64,000 bases of DNA from Bathymodiolus brooksi. Its lineage: Eukaryota; Mollusca; Bivalvia; Mytilida; Modiolidae. How positions within the stretch are numbered: the stretch's first letter is position 1; the number at the start of each line of letters is the position of its first letter. A program made the position numbers and the translations under genes. Where the stretch lies: contig OY804578.1 in the NCBI GenBank assembly GCA_963680875.1, positions 23,589,101 through 23,653,100 of the forward strand, read 5' to 3'. Below, piece after piece: positions 34,401-43,157 of this stretch. The notes under the pieces are model-generated. The model had not been told where the DNA came from and did no database searches. It saw nothing but the letters and a program-made list of their open reading frames with translations.

Positions 34401-37400
34401 ATAATTATTACACATAACAATATAAGTACATGCAACCTCTATACAAGCAACTTTTATGTATCATGTCAGGATTATCTATACAAATGCAATGATAAGTCTC
34501 AAGATTTATTATTATTAATTTTTTTCATAAATAATTTGAGATTTTCTTGAGAAAAATTTCCAAATTATTTAATACTTTCACATTACAAATTGAAAGTAAG
34601 CCACTTAAGTTATTTTCACTAGGGTTTCTGACAAAGTAACTTGGTATGTACTTTGATCTAAGCTGAATAATTTCAGCTTAGCCTTTTTAGCAAATACAAA
34701 TATAATGGAATTCATTTCCTATCTGTCTCAAGTTACATATATTGCAGAAACTCTCATGTTTTGGAATGTTTTTCCATCAACCAGTTTTGATTGGAATTTT
34801 TAATGTGAACAGCATATTTTGCAAATATATACTCTTTTATCAATTCTTAATCTGAGTAAATATTTTTCCAAACAAAATTCTGTCTTAAGCATAGAATAAA
34901 ATTCATCTCTGGGGCCTGTTCTATATTGCTGTGCCATTTCTGGATAAACTTTCTTAACAGTAAATTTAATTTCATTAAAATGTAAAATACATTTATTATT
35001 CTAAACATAGCTCAAACCCTTTATCGTCTAATAATGATTTGACATATGTAATCCATCTTGAATTGATTACTCTAGAATACAGCAGTTGATACATGTTGCT
35101 GTGTAACCTATCATCATTCTGAAGTAATTATACTATAATATTTAAAACTCTTAATTTCATTTTTATCTCTAATGGATAACGGTCAATTTCATCTTAAACC
35201 ATACAACTAGGTGTACTGGATCTCACTGATAAAATTTGTGTAAGAAATTGAAGGTGTATTTATACCCCCCGCTCCCCAAAGGGGGAGGGGGTATACTGTT
35301 TTACCTCTGTCCTTCCGTCCGTCCAAGATATTTTTCGTCACATTTTTATCAGTAACTGTTGATGGCAGAAATCTGATATTTGGTCACAAGCGTCATATAG
35401 GTATACCATATTGTGGGAGCGTTTTTGGACCCATCAGATTCCTACTTCCTGTTTGCCAACTTAGTTGGTTTATATACACATTGAACATATATGCACATTT
35501 TTCGTCACATTTTTCTCAGCAACTATTGATGGCAGAGATCTGAAATTTGGTCACAAGCTTCATATGGGTACCCCATATCGTGGGAAGCATTTTTTGACCC
35601 ATCAGATTCCTACTTCCTGTTTGCCGACTGTTGATTTTTATACACATTGAACATATATGCTCATTTTTCATTGCATTTTTCTCAGCAACTATTGATGGCA
35701 GAAATCTGATATTTGGTCAAAAGCTTCATATAGGTACCCCATATCGTGGGAAATGTTTTTTGACCCGTCAGATTCCTACTTCCTGTTTGCCGAAGAGCGG
35801 GGATATCATAAGTGAGCATTAGCTCACAGTTCATCTTGTTTTTTCTAGAATGACTTAATTTTCAAATCCTCAAATTTCACATGAATACAACAATATGGGT
35901 TCAATACAAAATACCAAAACAAAGTAAATAAAACAAACAAAATAATCAGAACAGTTATTTACCAGGGGTATATGTAGTAATATGCCTCCCTATCCTATTA
36001 AAGTATAATAGTAATTATTATTATATTTACCAATGAAGGTGGTGCTAGTCAGGTCCATTTATAAATACATTTGTATCAGTAAAAAAGAGATATAGTATTG
36101 AGCAAACATAATTCATTTAATTAATTAACATGCAATAAACCATTTCTTATATTATACATTCCTCTAATTCTTATAGTAATAATGGAGATAATATCATATT
36201 CTTTACCTGTAAATAAATATTTAAATTCTGTCTCATTCAGTCATTGTTCATATTTTGAAATGAGGGTACAATATTACAAATTTCCTTCATTAATTTTGTT
36301 CTAAAATTGTCTATGGTAATTTAGGGCATGTCATTGTGAAATGGTATTCATCTTCCACATTTAATCTACATAAAGGACAGGTTCTATTTTCAAGAGGGAT
36401 TTTGTGGTTCCCTACTTCAATAGAAAGTTTGCTATTACTTATTCCAATCTTAGTGAATATTTTAATAATGTTCTTATCTATGTCTAACTTTAAATAAGTA
36501 TAAGGTTCTCTCTTCTCAATTTATTCTCCATTAACATAATTACTATCATAAAAAATACTGTTATTCCAAAACTGAAGATAATTTTCTATTACTGGTAATT
36601 TATTATTGATTGCAAACAATAATCATTGTTTTGAAAAATTACTAAACAGTGATGAATTCAACTTAATCAGTAGGAACCAACCCTTGGTTCAGTAGCTTCC
36701 TTGTTAGCAGCAACCCTCTATCAAGGAAATCCTGATAGGAACCATAAGCTCTGGAATATCGGATCATCTGAGAAATATATATATATTTATCTAGTTCAGT
36801 TTATACAGGATTTCAGTTTATTCAGTGTTTGGTTCAGACTGGTTTCACTGTATAAATCATGAATAATACACAATAATTATGTCTCCCCTTCAAGTGAAAG
36901 GAGACATATTGTTTTAGTCTGATTTTTTCTTCCGCTTCTTCTACTTCTTCTCAGCGAAACTTGTCCGGACCATAACTTTTTAGCTCACCTGACCCAAAGG
37001 GTCATGTGAGCTATTCCCATCACTTGGCGTCCGTCGTACGTCGTAAACTTTTTCAAAAATCTTCTCCTCTGAAAGTACTAGACCAATGGAAACCAAACTT
37101 GGTCTGAATCATTACTAGGGTGTCTAGTTCCAAAATTGTGTCCGGTGATGCCGTGCACCAACCAACATGGCCGCTGTTACTAAAAATAGAACATATGGTA
37201 AAATTGCAGGCTTTTGGTAATAACTCAAAAACCGTTAATAATATCGAAAATCTGACATGGGGTAAAAATGATCAGCACATCAAGATCTACCTACCCTGCA
37301 ATTTTGAAGTAAATCTGATAACCCATCTTGGAGTTATTGCCCTTTTTTCATCAAATTTGTAAAATTTTAATACTTTTCGTCTTATATTTCAAAAACTATA

Positions 37401-40400
37401 AGAGATAAAGGTTAACTTTAAATTGCAAAAATGTGCGGCATATCAAGATCTACCTACCCTGCAATTTTGTAGTAAATCCCATTACTCATTTTGGAGTTAT
37501 TTCCCTTTTTTCATCAAATTTTCAAAATTTTAATACTTTTCATCCTTTATTTCAAAAACTATAAGAGACAGATGGTAAGTTGAAACTGCAAACATGTTCA
37601 GCATGTCAAGATCTACCTACCCTGCAATTTTGAAGTAAATTTGATTACCCATCTTGGAGTTATTGCCCTTTTTTCATCAATTTTTTTTTTCATTTTAATA
37701 CTTTTCGTCTTATATTTCAAAAACTATTTAGAGATAGATGTTAAGTTTATTGCAAAAATGTGCAGCATATCAAGATCTACCTACCCTGCAATTTTGAAGT
37801 AAATCCCATTACCCATTTTGACCGATTATGCAAATTAGAAAAAAGGGGGGATGAAATTAAAAAAAATCTTCTCCTCTGAAAATACTGAGCCAATCTCAAC
37901 CAAACTTTGCTGAAATGATCCGACCAAGATGGCTGCCACAGCCGAACTTAATTTAACATAGGACCCTATGGGAAATTCCCATAAAAATCTTTTTGCCTGA
38001 AACCATTTGCTCAATAAGAACAAAATTTTGATGAAATAGTCATTGGATGGTTCTCTTCCAAAAATGTGTCTGGCGGTTCGACCCTTCGATCAATTTTTTT
38101 TTTTTACCTGCAATTTTGAAGTAAATCTGATTACCCATCTTGGAGTTCTTGCCCTTTTTTCATCAAATTTATAAAAAAAAAAAAAAATTAATACTTTTCG
38201 TCTTATATTTCAAAAACTATAAGAGATAAAGGTTAAGTCTAAATTGCAAAAAATTGCAGCATGTCAAGATCTTCCTACCCTGCAATTTTGAAGTAAATCC
38301 AATTACCCATTTTGGAGTTATTGCCCTTTTTTCATCAAAATGTTCTCAATTTTAATACTATTATCTTATATCTCAAAAACTATTAGAGATAGAAGGAAAG
38401 TTTAAACTGCAAAAATGTTCAGCATGTTAAGATCTACAAAAAATTTCCCACAGTTGAAAATGTGTGACAACTGTGAAGAGTTATTCCTCTTGAAATGCAT
38501 TTTTTTGTTGACTCACTGCTTTTGGTTACTCAAATAATCAAAGGGAAGCAACTCTATTACAAAATGTGAAGTAGGAAAAGCTAAATTTTGAGAATCATTG
38601 ACATATATGTTTTTTTACAGCAATTTTGATAACTTACATTAAAGGGGGAACCCCTGCCCACATTATTTTGTAGAAGGGGTCTGCAATGACGAAGGCTACA
38701 TTTGTTAATTTTTTTTACCGAAGTTATCAAGTTTTATTGACTGATGTTTGATGTTGTTATTATACCCAGGTGAGCTATACAGGCTCCTGGGAGCCTCTAG
38801 TTTGTCTTCCCATATAGGTCAATTATATTTGGTATGTGGGTGCATGACCATAAGGCGGTGTGTCGCATACCGTAATGACCTTTGTGAGACTTTGACCTCA
38901 AGGTCAAATAATTGTTTTTTAAATAGTATTTTCATTAAGGGGAGACATAAGTTTTAGGTATCTAAAACAGTTCTTCCTAGTTAATTATGAATCATTAGGT
39001 ATTGGTTTGATGGGTTCATTTCACATGTTATTATGTATTTTGATTCAACATTTAATGTTCTATTAATACAAATTATTTTAATTTTAGGATGACAAAAAAG
39101 GAAAAACAGTAAAGGTAAGCAAGAGCTTCATAATGTACCCTGGTACTGTAAATCTTAGAAGAATTTACATGTCAGAAAATAAACATTAAATACATCTATA
39201 TAGGCTAATACATAATGTATCAAATTTGTTAACAGTGTCCAAACTTTGCTCAGTTTTCAAGTTCATAGATGTATGTATATATAAATATTCTTTGATTCCA
39301 CTCGTACAGAGATATATTATCAGTCACATTTATGCATCTTTCATCCTTTCTCATTATTCTTGGGGGAGGGGGGTGGGGGTGAGGATGGTAAAAAACACCA
39401 TAAACCAACCTACATATATAATTAGTTATGTATTGTACATGTTACATGAGCTATGATTTTGTATAAGTATCTAATGAATGTGTTGGACAAATGATATTTT
39501 CTAAGTAAACTTTTTAAAATTGATAGTTAGAAATGCTGTTTTGAGTTACCATATGTAAATGAACATTGTTCATCATGACTACACAATTAGGCAGGATTTC
39601 TTAATATTTCATGACATGCATACAACTATGATGAACTGTAGCATATGGAGGTCTCTTACAAATTTACCAGAGTTCTTGACTTTTTTTATTAGAAATTTGA
39701 TGATTACAAACACCAGAGTCTACAAATCATGCTTGTGTCATATTGAAATAACAATTTAACATCAATTCCACTAATATTAACATCTCATCTTAACTCACTG
39801 AACACAAAAGAAAGACCACAATACATGTATATGACGTTGTAAATCCAGCTCCTGGTTTTGGAAAGTCACAAAAATGTGGTGCGGGTAAACCAGTTAATAG
39901 GATCTAAGCCATCCCCTCTGGATAACTGAATCTCTAACAGTAATACATATATAAACAAATAAACATGCATGTCTTAATTGTATGGGTTAACTGTATATTT
40001 TGTTACAATGTACATACAATATTTCAATTCCAACACTTATGTGCATACATGATAGCATATAATTATTTTACCATTGTATTTCAAACATGCATGACAATGT
40101 AAAGCTGTATACCAAACTGACCCAATGTAACTGAAAGATTTTTGAAAGTGTCTTAAATACCCATAATCTAATCTACAAATGGCCACGATAGCCTCTTAAT
40201 AATCGTAGCATTAAAAGCTGACTTTGTTGTGAAATAGAAAGTTCTGTATGTATTTGGTATGAAGTAGTTATTTAAAACCAGCTGAGCTGTATTTGGTTGC
40301 TTGAGTGAATAATTTTATTTTTACTTCTTCAGAAGAATACAACAATAAATAGTCCTTCGTCTGACCAAGGGAGGTAAGTAGATGTTATAGATTCCATTTT

Positions 40401-42850
40401 ATTGTCTCACATGTTGCACATGTATCTCTCTTTTCTGATGACAACAATGGTGTTAGGAATGTTAAGTGTTTGTGATTAGGTTAATTTCTCAGTAACACTA
40501 AACTTATTAAATTTATATGTTTGTTGTCTTTTTTATAAAACAATGTTGGCGATACACTAACATCAACCAACGTAATGTATGATGTCATGTCGGGTAACCT
40601 TTCATGCGTCGTTGGCTGTTCAGTCAAAGAAAGATATTAAAAATTTATTGCGGAATACAGTGTGGGAAACGTTTTTTTTTTCTCATATCTCGTCATTTTG
40701 GCTAGTTGAATCAAAATTGTACTCGCCAAATTAGAATTGCACTTGCCAAGTTTGGCCAGTGGGTAGATATTTCTACTCGCCAATAATCTAATGCAAATAT
40801 TTTACATGAGAAATAATAAGATTTATAACATTTTTATCTATATTGCTGCAAAATCCAATCCTGACTCGAAAATTACGATTTTTTAACATTTACCTTTTTA
40901 TCATATATAAAGTCCACCCAAATCCAATTTTATTTGATATCATCAAGTTTTACTCTACCGAATCCGTATTTAAGATAATCTGAATCGTTTGCATTGAACT
41001 TTGGGAGGTATATATTAATCTTATTTGATCTCGGTTCGGAATAGGACGCCATCTTTTAGCGTTTTCTATCAATAAGAGAAATCAATATGGTGGATGTGAA
41101 ACATTGCACCGCTAGTCCTATCAACGATTTTGAAGGATTTCTTCACATCTTTTATTGTCGAATCAAAAATTTTACGAAATCATTGACTGAGAAACTACTT
41201 CGTCAAGTTGGTTGTGACAGGGACGAGTGCAAAATAATCAGAACTCGCCTCACGATGTTCGGTCACCGGATTGTCGAGTTCTTACACAAACGTACTCGCC
41301 AAATTTGTTCTCTTCTCGCTTTTGGCAGGTTGGTGAACGGTGGTTTCTTTCACTGGGAATAGGACAACAGCTCTCAGCATGTGCTTGGTTTAAGGATAAA
41401 CAAAGCAACAAAGTTACATCTGTAGTAGAAACTGTTGTCACAAAAAAAAACCAGAATTACGTAATTTCAGTTCGGACAGATGAAAACCAATATATTACAC
41501 ATAAATTAATTTGTATGTAAACTTTATTTTGACTTAATTAACAACATTTTAAAACATTAATTATGCCATAATGTATGGCGTGAATAATAAATATGCTATA
41601 GTACATAGGAAATATTAAAGTATGTACCGGTACTATAACATGCTTTTATGATTTCGTGTGATGCATTATGATGTCGTCTATTATTGTAACGTAATTCTCT
41701 TGGTTTGTCAGTGACTTTTGACAGGTTGGTGGTTTTCTCTAGGTACTTCGGTTTCATCTGCCAATAAAACTTTGTATATTGTTGAAAGTGGCCTTAAACA
41801 CCATAAACCTAAACCAATCCTAAACAGTAATTCTATTGTTATGTGTTTCTGTTACAATTTATTGGAGATTTGTTATATTTTATTTTCTTATTTGGGCCCG
41901 GGTAGCTCAATGAGTTAAGTAGTTGGATTACCTAACAACTCATAAAAGCCCATCACCAATATGCCTGGCTTTGTAAATTACAAAAAAGGGCTCACTCGAC
42001 TCGCAGCCGCAAGTGATAAAGTTGACCAGTTGCTTGCCCATGGTCGGTGGTTCTCTCCGGGTACTCCGGCTTCTAACACCACTAAAATTGGTCGCCATGA
42101 TATAGCTGAAATATTGCTACAAGTAGCTTTAAACACCAAAAATCAATCCATCAATTTCTTATTTTACTATAAAATAGTGACAATCTTTTACATGTTTTAC
42201 TGTTCTTAAGCAAAGCAAATTTCTTAGAAATAAATTTTATCCTGCAATTGGGTTATTTTTGTCATAATAAATGGGTTGAAATAAACTGTTGCTTTATTAT
42301 GAGTGTCATAATAATACTTTTCACACTAGCCTAATAAAGCTATTAAGCCACACCCCTGTCATAATAACACTTTTCACATTAGCCTAATAAAGCTATTAAG
42401 CCACGCCCCTTACCGGAACTACCATTGAGGTATCAATGGGGGTTCTGTTATCTTTTTTTTAATTATTAAATTAAATAACATTTTTTTTTGCAAATTTTAT
42501 TACAGGATAAATACAATATTGGTGTATTGATGGTAAATATAGAATTTATGTGGCTCGGCACGAAACGATTGGAAAGACTCGCTAAAAGCTGGTCTTTCCC
42601 CCATTTCTAAGCCTCGCCACATAAATTCTATATTTACCGTCAATACACCAATATTGTATATGTAACATTTGTGAAAATGAAATTTTATGTATAGATACAT
42701 TCTTCAAATAGAAATGGTATTTTCATAGCAGCATTTTGAGTTTATCTTTTATCCATCTTTTTCAGTGGCTGGACTGGATGGTTAATTCCATTAGGCATTG
42801 CTCTAGCTGCAGCTCTCCTCTACAGATATTTTATGGCACAGAACAATTGA
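22340..42850 (+). CDS. CYB5: Cytochrome b5 gene, six coding exons
   Basis: Exons 22340-22453, 30002-30038, 31643-31734, 39088-39114, 40333-40373 and 42766-42850 join with GT-AG introns in phases 0, 1, 0, 0 and 2 to 396 nt, i.e. 131 residues plus TGA, close to the roughly 134 of animal microsomal cytochrome b5. The haem-binding core includes [16 protein letters not shown] (H39, axial ligand) and [17 protein letters not shown] (H63, second ligand). A charged linker (DDKKGKTVK, then a Ser/Thr/Asn-rich stretch) leads to one C-terminal hydrophobic segment ([18 protein letters not shown]) with the short polar tail MAQNN: a tail anchor for the endoplasmic reticulum or outer mitochondrial membrane. 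The protein passes single electrons to desaturases, P450s and related enzymes. Introns total about 20 kb, mostly repeats. The fit of all splice junctions makes this the most certain host gene. Confidence 0.96.
23003..23770. mobile_element. hAT element with 8-bp target duplication, inside the left arm
   Basis: The element is 23011-23762, flanked by ATTACAGC on both sides (23003-23010, 23763-23770). Termini TAGTGATGGGAATCGGT and (complement) TAGTGGTGCACCGATC are hAT-like. Inside, a block of about 160 bp is tandemly duplicated (from about 23155 and 23309; shared AACAAAACAAAAGATCG and CATATGTGTAACACCTGA). No transposase is encoded. The intact right arm of the host element supplies the empty site. 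Confidence 0.92.
23950..24090 (+). pseudogene. RecQ-like helicase N-terminal fragment with Walker A motif
   Basis: From ATG 23950 the frame reads [17 protein letters not shown], one TAG (24001-24003), then [18 protein letters not shown] and [16 protein letters not shown] fits the RecQ motif 0 glutamine and LPTGFGKS is the Walker A/motif I ATP-binding loop of the mollusc RecQ-like family. The exon is cut after GKS by another transposon and resumes at 24953-25005 (GKSMC, a C run, then AAG before a GTAAGA donor). All later helicase motifs are absent. As carried here it cannot make an enzyme; it looks like a captured exon. Confidence 0.7.
24081..24962. mobile_element. Mutator-type foldback element with 10-bp target duplication
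   Basis: The element 24091-24952 (862 bp) is flanked by CGGAAAGAGC at 24081-24090 and 24953-24962. Arms 24091-24365 and 24676-24952 are inverted copies over about 275 bp, starting TAATCCCTTTTAGGATTCGA, around a spacer of about 310 bp. It interrupts the GFGKS codons of the helicase fragment. No transposase. The 67-70-codon ORFs at 24154 and 24721 are paired shadows in the arms. Confidence 0.9.
24963..25005 (+). pseudogene. Continuation of the captured helicase exon
   Basis: After the right target duplication the frame gives GKSMCS, then a C run (24970-24983) read as proline, FLVK and GTAAGA. RecQ proteins usually have GKSLCF-like residues here, so the C run is probably expanded or misassembled. 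The apparent splice donor suggests a genomic exon was captured, not a spliced cDNA. Confidence 0.5.
25541..26016 (+). other. CYB5 intron 1 sequence, no feature recognised
   Basis: AT-rich intronic sequence between two Mutator-type insertions. No ORF or repeat structure was recognised. Confidence 0.5.
26017..27030 (-). mobile_element. MULE (Mutator-like) deletion derivative, 9-bp target duplication
   Basis: The element 26026-27021 (996 bp) is flanked by CTAGTTACA (26017-26025, 27022-27030). Each terminus holds three copies of a short word of the form (A/G)TCAAATCGGCCCC, so the TIRs are internally repetitive. The minus strand retains the 3' part of a MULE transposase gene. The rest of the transposase is missing, so the copy is non-autonomous. 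Confidence 0.88.
26248..26746 (-). pseudogene. MULE transposase C-terminal remnant
   Basis: Two overlapping minus-strand frames. The upstream one (26426-26746) contains [17 protein letters not shown], like the C-terminal region of animal MULE transposases. The downstream one reads [20 protein letters not shown] then [12 protein letters not shown], matching the characteristic GWHxRFxxxAG...NLxxLIxxL block, and ends with TAA near 26248. The frame change near 26540 may be an internal deletion, or an intron acceptor (TTTACATTTCAG precedes GTTGGCATCG). DDE catalytic residues are not present. Confidence 0.65.
27101..27371. mobile_element. Small inverted-repeat MITE
   Basis: About 270 bp with termini AGGGACCGACCATTTAAC and the near-complement GTTAAATGGTCGTTCCCT, extended inward by GGGGGTTATGGTTTTTT and its complement. 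The interior is T-rich with TCAGAATATTTTT repeats. A diverged single end may lie near 56050. Superfamily not assigned; the target duplication is unclear. Confidence 0.7.
27456..29862. mobile_element. hAT-like element (CAAGGCCGTA ends) with 6-bp target duplication
   Basis: Termini CAAGGCCGTA at 27462 and TACGGCCTTG ending 29856; TACTGT abuts both ends (27456-27461, 29857-29862). Subterminal TTGAGGCAA/TTGCCTC words also pair. Near the right end is the GC-rich module shared with the hAT-like element at 14750-15506. The middle is occupied by a Helitron-like insertion (28175-29479). No transposase ORF is recognised. A 6-bp duplication is shorter than the 8 bp of classical hAT elements. Confidence 0.7.
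28175..29479 (+). mobile_element. Helitron-like element, CTCCCCTTCGAA family, with tandem array
   Basis: The 5' end CTCCCCTTCGAACGAAGGGAG can fold back on itself. The 3' end has the hairpin-like TTTAGGTATCTAAA followed by ACAGTTCTTCCTAG, i.e. a stem-loop shortly before a terminal CTAG as in Helitron-type 3' ends. Between them are eight units marked by AAGGCGGTGTG at about 28328, 28488, 28612, 28769, 28892, 29049, 29153 and 29311. Spacings alternate (about 160, 124, 157, 123, 157, 104, 158), so the array is built of long/short dimers. Minus-strand ORFs across the array are repeat shadows. A second copy is at 36893-38980. Confidence 0.65.
30002..30038 (+). CDS. CYB5: CYB5 exon 2 (37 nt, haem ligand H39)
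   Basis: Preceded by TTTTTGTGTTTCAG, it encodes [12 protein letters not shown] plus the first base of a Gly codon, then donor GTATGA. At 37 nt it is a microexon carrying the invariant HPGG motif; skipping would destroy haem binding and the frame. Confidence 0.95.
30184..30772. repeat. 31-bp minisatellite, 19 copies (CYB5 intron 2)
   Basis: Exactly 19 head-to-tail units of 31 bp (AATGAATGTGTGTAAGTACC plus ACCAAGATGTA) fill 589 bp with almost no variation: one T-to-C near 30443 and one GTAAATG-to-TTAAATG near 30708. Because 31 is not a multiple of three and the unit has no minus-strand stop, all three minus frames stay open, giving spurious ORFs of up to 243 codons. It begins 145 bp after exon 2. 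Confidence 0.98.
30773..31642 (+). other. Rest of CYB5 intron 2
   Basis: AT-rich. The segment 31370-31510 resembles 57690-57840 (shared TTTTAT/TTAT...CAAGGATTTC and AAGAAT words), an old dispersed repeat. Nothing coding seen. Confidence 0.45.
31643..31734 (+). CDS. CYB5: CYB5 exon 3 (haem ligand H63)
   Basis: Acceptor TTTATATTAG; 92 nt completing the split Gly codon and encoding [20 protein letters not shown] onward to GVLHE; donor GTAAGC. It carries the second axial histidine. Confidence 0.95.
31735..32625 (+). other. Start of CYB5 intron 3, no feature recognised
   Basis: AT-rich intronic sequence without clear repeat structure or ORF. Confidence 0.5.
32626..33947 (+). mobile_element. Helitron-like element(s), AGCTCACCTGG family
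   Basis: Starts TTTTTAGCTCACCTGGCC and ends CCAGGTGAGCGATTACAGGCTCCTGGG. A second start at about 33196 (TTTTTAGCTCACCTGGCC again, with the palindromic GGCCTTCAGGCC) shows two copies in tandem or one nested in the other. Units of about 150-180 bp repeat CTTCTCCTCTGAAA, CCAAACTTTG, TTGGATGG and TGTCCGG words and end in AAGATGGC. No protein is encoded. Confidence 0.6.
33955..34085 (+). repeat. LINE 3' tail, plus strand
   Basis: TTGTTTGCCCTTTGTGGGACC and CAATAAAAAAAATCTTGTTC match in layout the tail of the minus-strand LINE ending near 47110 and the tails near 16260 and 54640. Only the 3' terminus remains. Confidence 0.5.
34160..35060 (-). pseudogene. LINE 3' region with degenerate RT C-terminal zinc motif
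   Basis: The minus strand around 34770-34690 reads [20 protein letters not shown] followed by YICIC, matching the CxxC...HxxxxC module near the C-terminus of many LINE ORF2 proteins, with a stop soon after. The tail-like ATGCCCCTTGTGGGC occurs (minus strand) near 34195. Catalytic RT motifs are absent. Confidence 0.55.
35262..35839 (+). mobile_element. Helitron-like element, CCCCGC/GCGGGG family
   Basis: Begins TATACCCCCCGCTCCCCAAA, able to pair with GGGGGAGGGGGTATA just downstream, and ends GAGCGGGGATATCATAAGTG with a terminal hairpin GTGAGCATTAGCTCAC about 20 bases before TTTCTAG. Between are three tandem units of about 175 bp (TTTTTC..CACATTTTT, GATGGCAGA, CATATAGGTA, CAGATTCCTACTTCCTGTTT). 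Non-coding. Confidence 0.6.
36180..36640 (-). pseudogene. LINE RT C-terminus remnant
   Basis: Minus strand from about 36460 to 36320 gives [20 protein letters not shown] then [17 protein letters not shown] and stop. This is the same CxxC...HxxxxC module as at 34.7 and 47.5 kb, from a related LINE. The upstream domains are missing. Confidence 0.6.
36893..38980 (+). mobile_element. Helitron-like element, CTCCCCTTC family, interrupted
   Basis: The left part (36893-36981, CTCCCCTTCAAGTGAAAGGAG... to CCGGACCATAAC) and right part (38802-38980, ending GTTTTAGGTATCTAAAAC and TTCTTCCTAG) are one copy of the family at 28175-29479 with a single internal unit. It is split by an AGCTCACC-family element at the position GACCATAACTTTTTT of the consensus. 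Confidence 0.7.
36982..38801 (+). mobile_element. Helitron-like element, AGCTCACC family, nested, with 3' hairpin and CTAG
   Basis: Starts AGCTCACCTGACCC in a T run and ends GGTGAGCTATACA then GGCTCCTGGGAGCC, T, CTAG and TTTGTC. The GGCTC/GAGCC hairpin immediately before CTAG is the classic Helitron 3' architecture. The sequenced second copy of the host family (near 28266) shows the empty site, six Ts, against 5 + 3 Ts here, so insertion was within T|T with little or no duplication, as described for Helitron2/Helentron types. The interior holds repeated CAAGATCTACCTACCCTGCA and TTATTTCAAAAACTA units. No Rep/helicase ORF. Confidence 0.75.
39088..39114 (+). CDS. CYB5: CYB5 exon 4 (27-nt microexon, linker)
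   Basis: Acceptor TTTTAATTTTAG, nine codons DDKKGKTVK, donor GTAAGC. A multiple of three in phase 0 on both sides, so it could be skipped without breaking the frame. Its assignment rests on flawless splice sites and on the position of the usual HP/DDR-type linker of cytochrome b5. Confidence 0.85.
39115..40332 (+). other. CYB5 intron 4, no element recognised
   Basis: AT-rich with a G-rich patch at 39361-39385. Small ORFs at 39226 and 39559 lack features. Confidence 0.5.
40333..40373 (+). CDS. CYB5: CYB5 exon 5 (polar linker)
   Basis: Acceptor TTACTTCTTCAG, 41 nt encoding [13 protein letters not shown] plus two bases of a Ser codon, donor GTAAGT. It forms the flexible hinge between the haem domain and the membrane anchor. 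Confidence 0.88.
40374..41700 (+). other. CYB5 intron 5, 5' part, with ACTCGCC-rich segment
   Basis: From 40690 to 41320 the word ACTCGCC or ACTTGCCA recurs in different contexts. Two overlapping ORFs (41087-41362, 41227-41520) start near an ATG following GAGAAATCAAT, but neither matches a family I know. This may be a decayed DNA transposon, since hAT-like CAGTGTGGGAAACG occurs at 40658, but no second terminus was found. Confidence 0.35.
41706..41815 (+). repeat. SINE tail fragment, plus strand
   Basis: GGTTGGTGGTTTTCTCTAGG, TACTTCGGTTTCATCTGCCA and ATATTGTTGAAAGTGGCC then TTAAACACCATAAACC match the 3' body of the SINE that follows at 41894. Confidence 0.7.
41894..42150 (+). repeat. Full-length tRNA-derived SINE
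   Basis: The 5' head GGGCCCGGGTAGCTCAATGA resembles a tRNA with an A box (TAGCTCAATGAG). A weak B-box-like segment, a conserved body (GGTCGGTGGTTCTCTCCGGG, ACTCCGGCTTC, GGTCGCCATGATATAGCTGA) and the tail AAATATTGCTACAAGTAGC then TTTAAACACCAAAAATC follow. It resembles SINE superfamilies known to be widespread in molluscs (V- or Meta-type), but the exact family is not assigned. At least four fragments elsewhere in this window share the body. Confidence 0.75.
42305..42410. repeat. 53-bp tandem duplication in intron 5
   Basis: Two copies (42305-42357 and 42358-42410) of a unit containing CTAATAAAGCTATTAAGCCA, with two or three differences. Confidence 0.9.
42511..42659. repeat. 149-bp compound hairpin just upstream of CYB5 exon 6
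   Basis: Arms 42511-42554 and 42616-42659 (44 bp) pair with about one mismatch (ATACAATATTGGTGTATTGA and complement). The loop contains a second hairpin, GGAAAGAC...GTCTTTCC. It ends 106 bp before the exon 6 acceptor boundary. Likely a small MITE. Confidence 0.9.
42766..42850 (+). CDS. CYB5: CYB5 exon 6 (tail anchor and stop)
   Basis: Acceptor CATCTTTTTCAG. The first T completes AGT (Ser), then [20 protein letters not shown] leads into YFMAQNN and TGA at 42848-42850. One hydrophobic segment of about 18 residues at the extreme C-terminus is the hallmark of tail-anchored cytochrome b5. Confidence 0.94.
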
Positions 42851-42858
42851 TGTAGTAT

Positions 42859-42864
42859 AATAAA
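42859..42864 (+). terminator. Candidate polyadenylation signal of CYB5
   Basis: AATAAA lies 9 bases after the stop codon. This would make a very short 3' UTR, so a more distal signal is possible, but a palindromic element starts at 43167. Confidence 0.35.
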
Positions 42865-43157
42865 AAAGATATTTTTGTAAAACAAGTTATGTACGCATAC
42901 ATGTATGTTATTTAAAATATGGAAATATTATTATGGTTGTTTATTTGTAACTTATTATTTTAAGACACAAAAAGAATGTGACTTTTAAAAAAAAAAGTAT
43001 AATCAGAAATGTATTTTCATTTGTGGCAGAACATTTGCAATGATAATGATACATATAAGTGTATAAAAGCTATTTTAGTTAGATATATTGATTTATCATA
43101 TATTTAGTGGTAAATACAGTAGTTTTGAATATTTGATGATAAAGTGCCAGATGCCTA

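Noticed and set aside
41087..41520. Overlapping ORFs (91 and 97 codons) as a gene in CYB5 intron 5
   Set aside because: No recognisable motif; both frames and the opposite strand are open over the same stretch, suggesting compositional bias in a decayed repeat.
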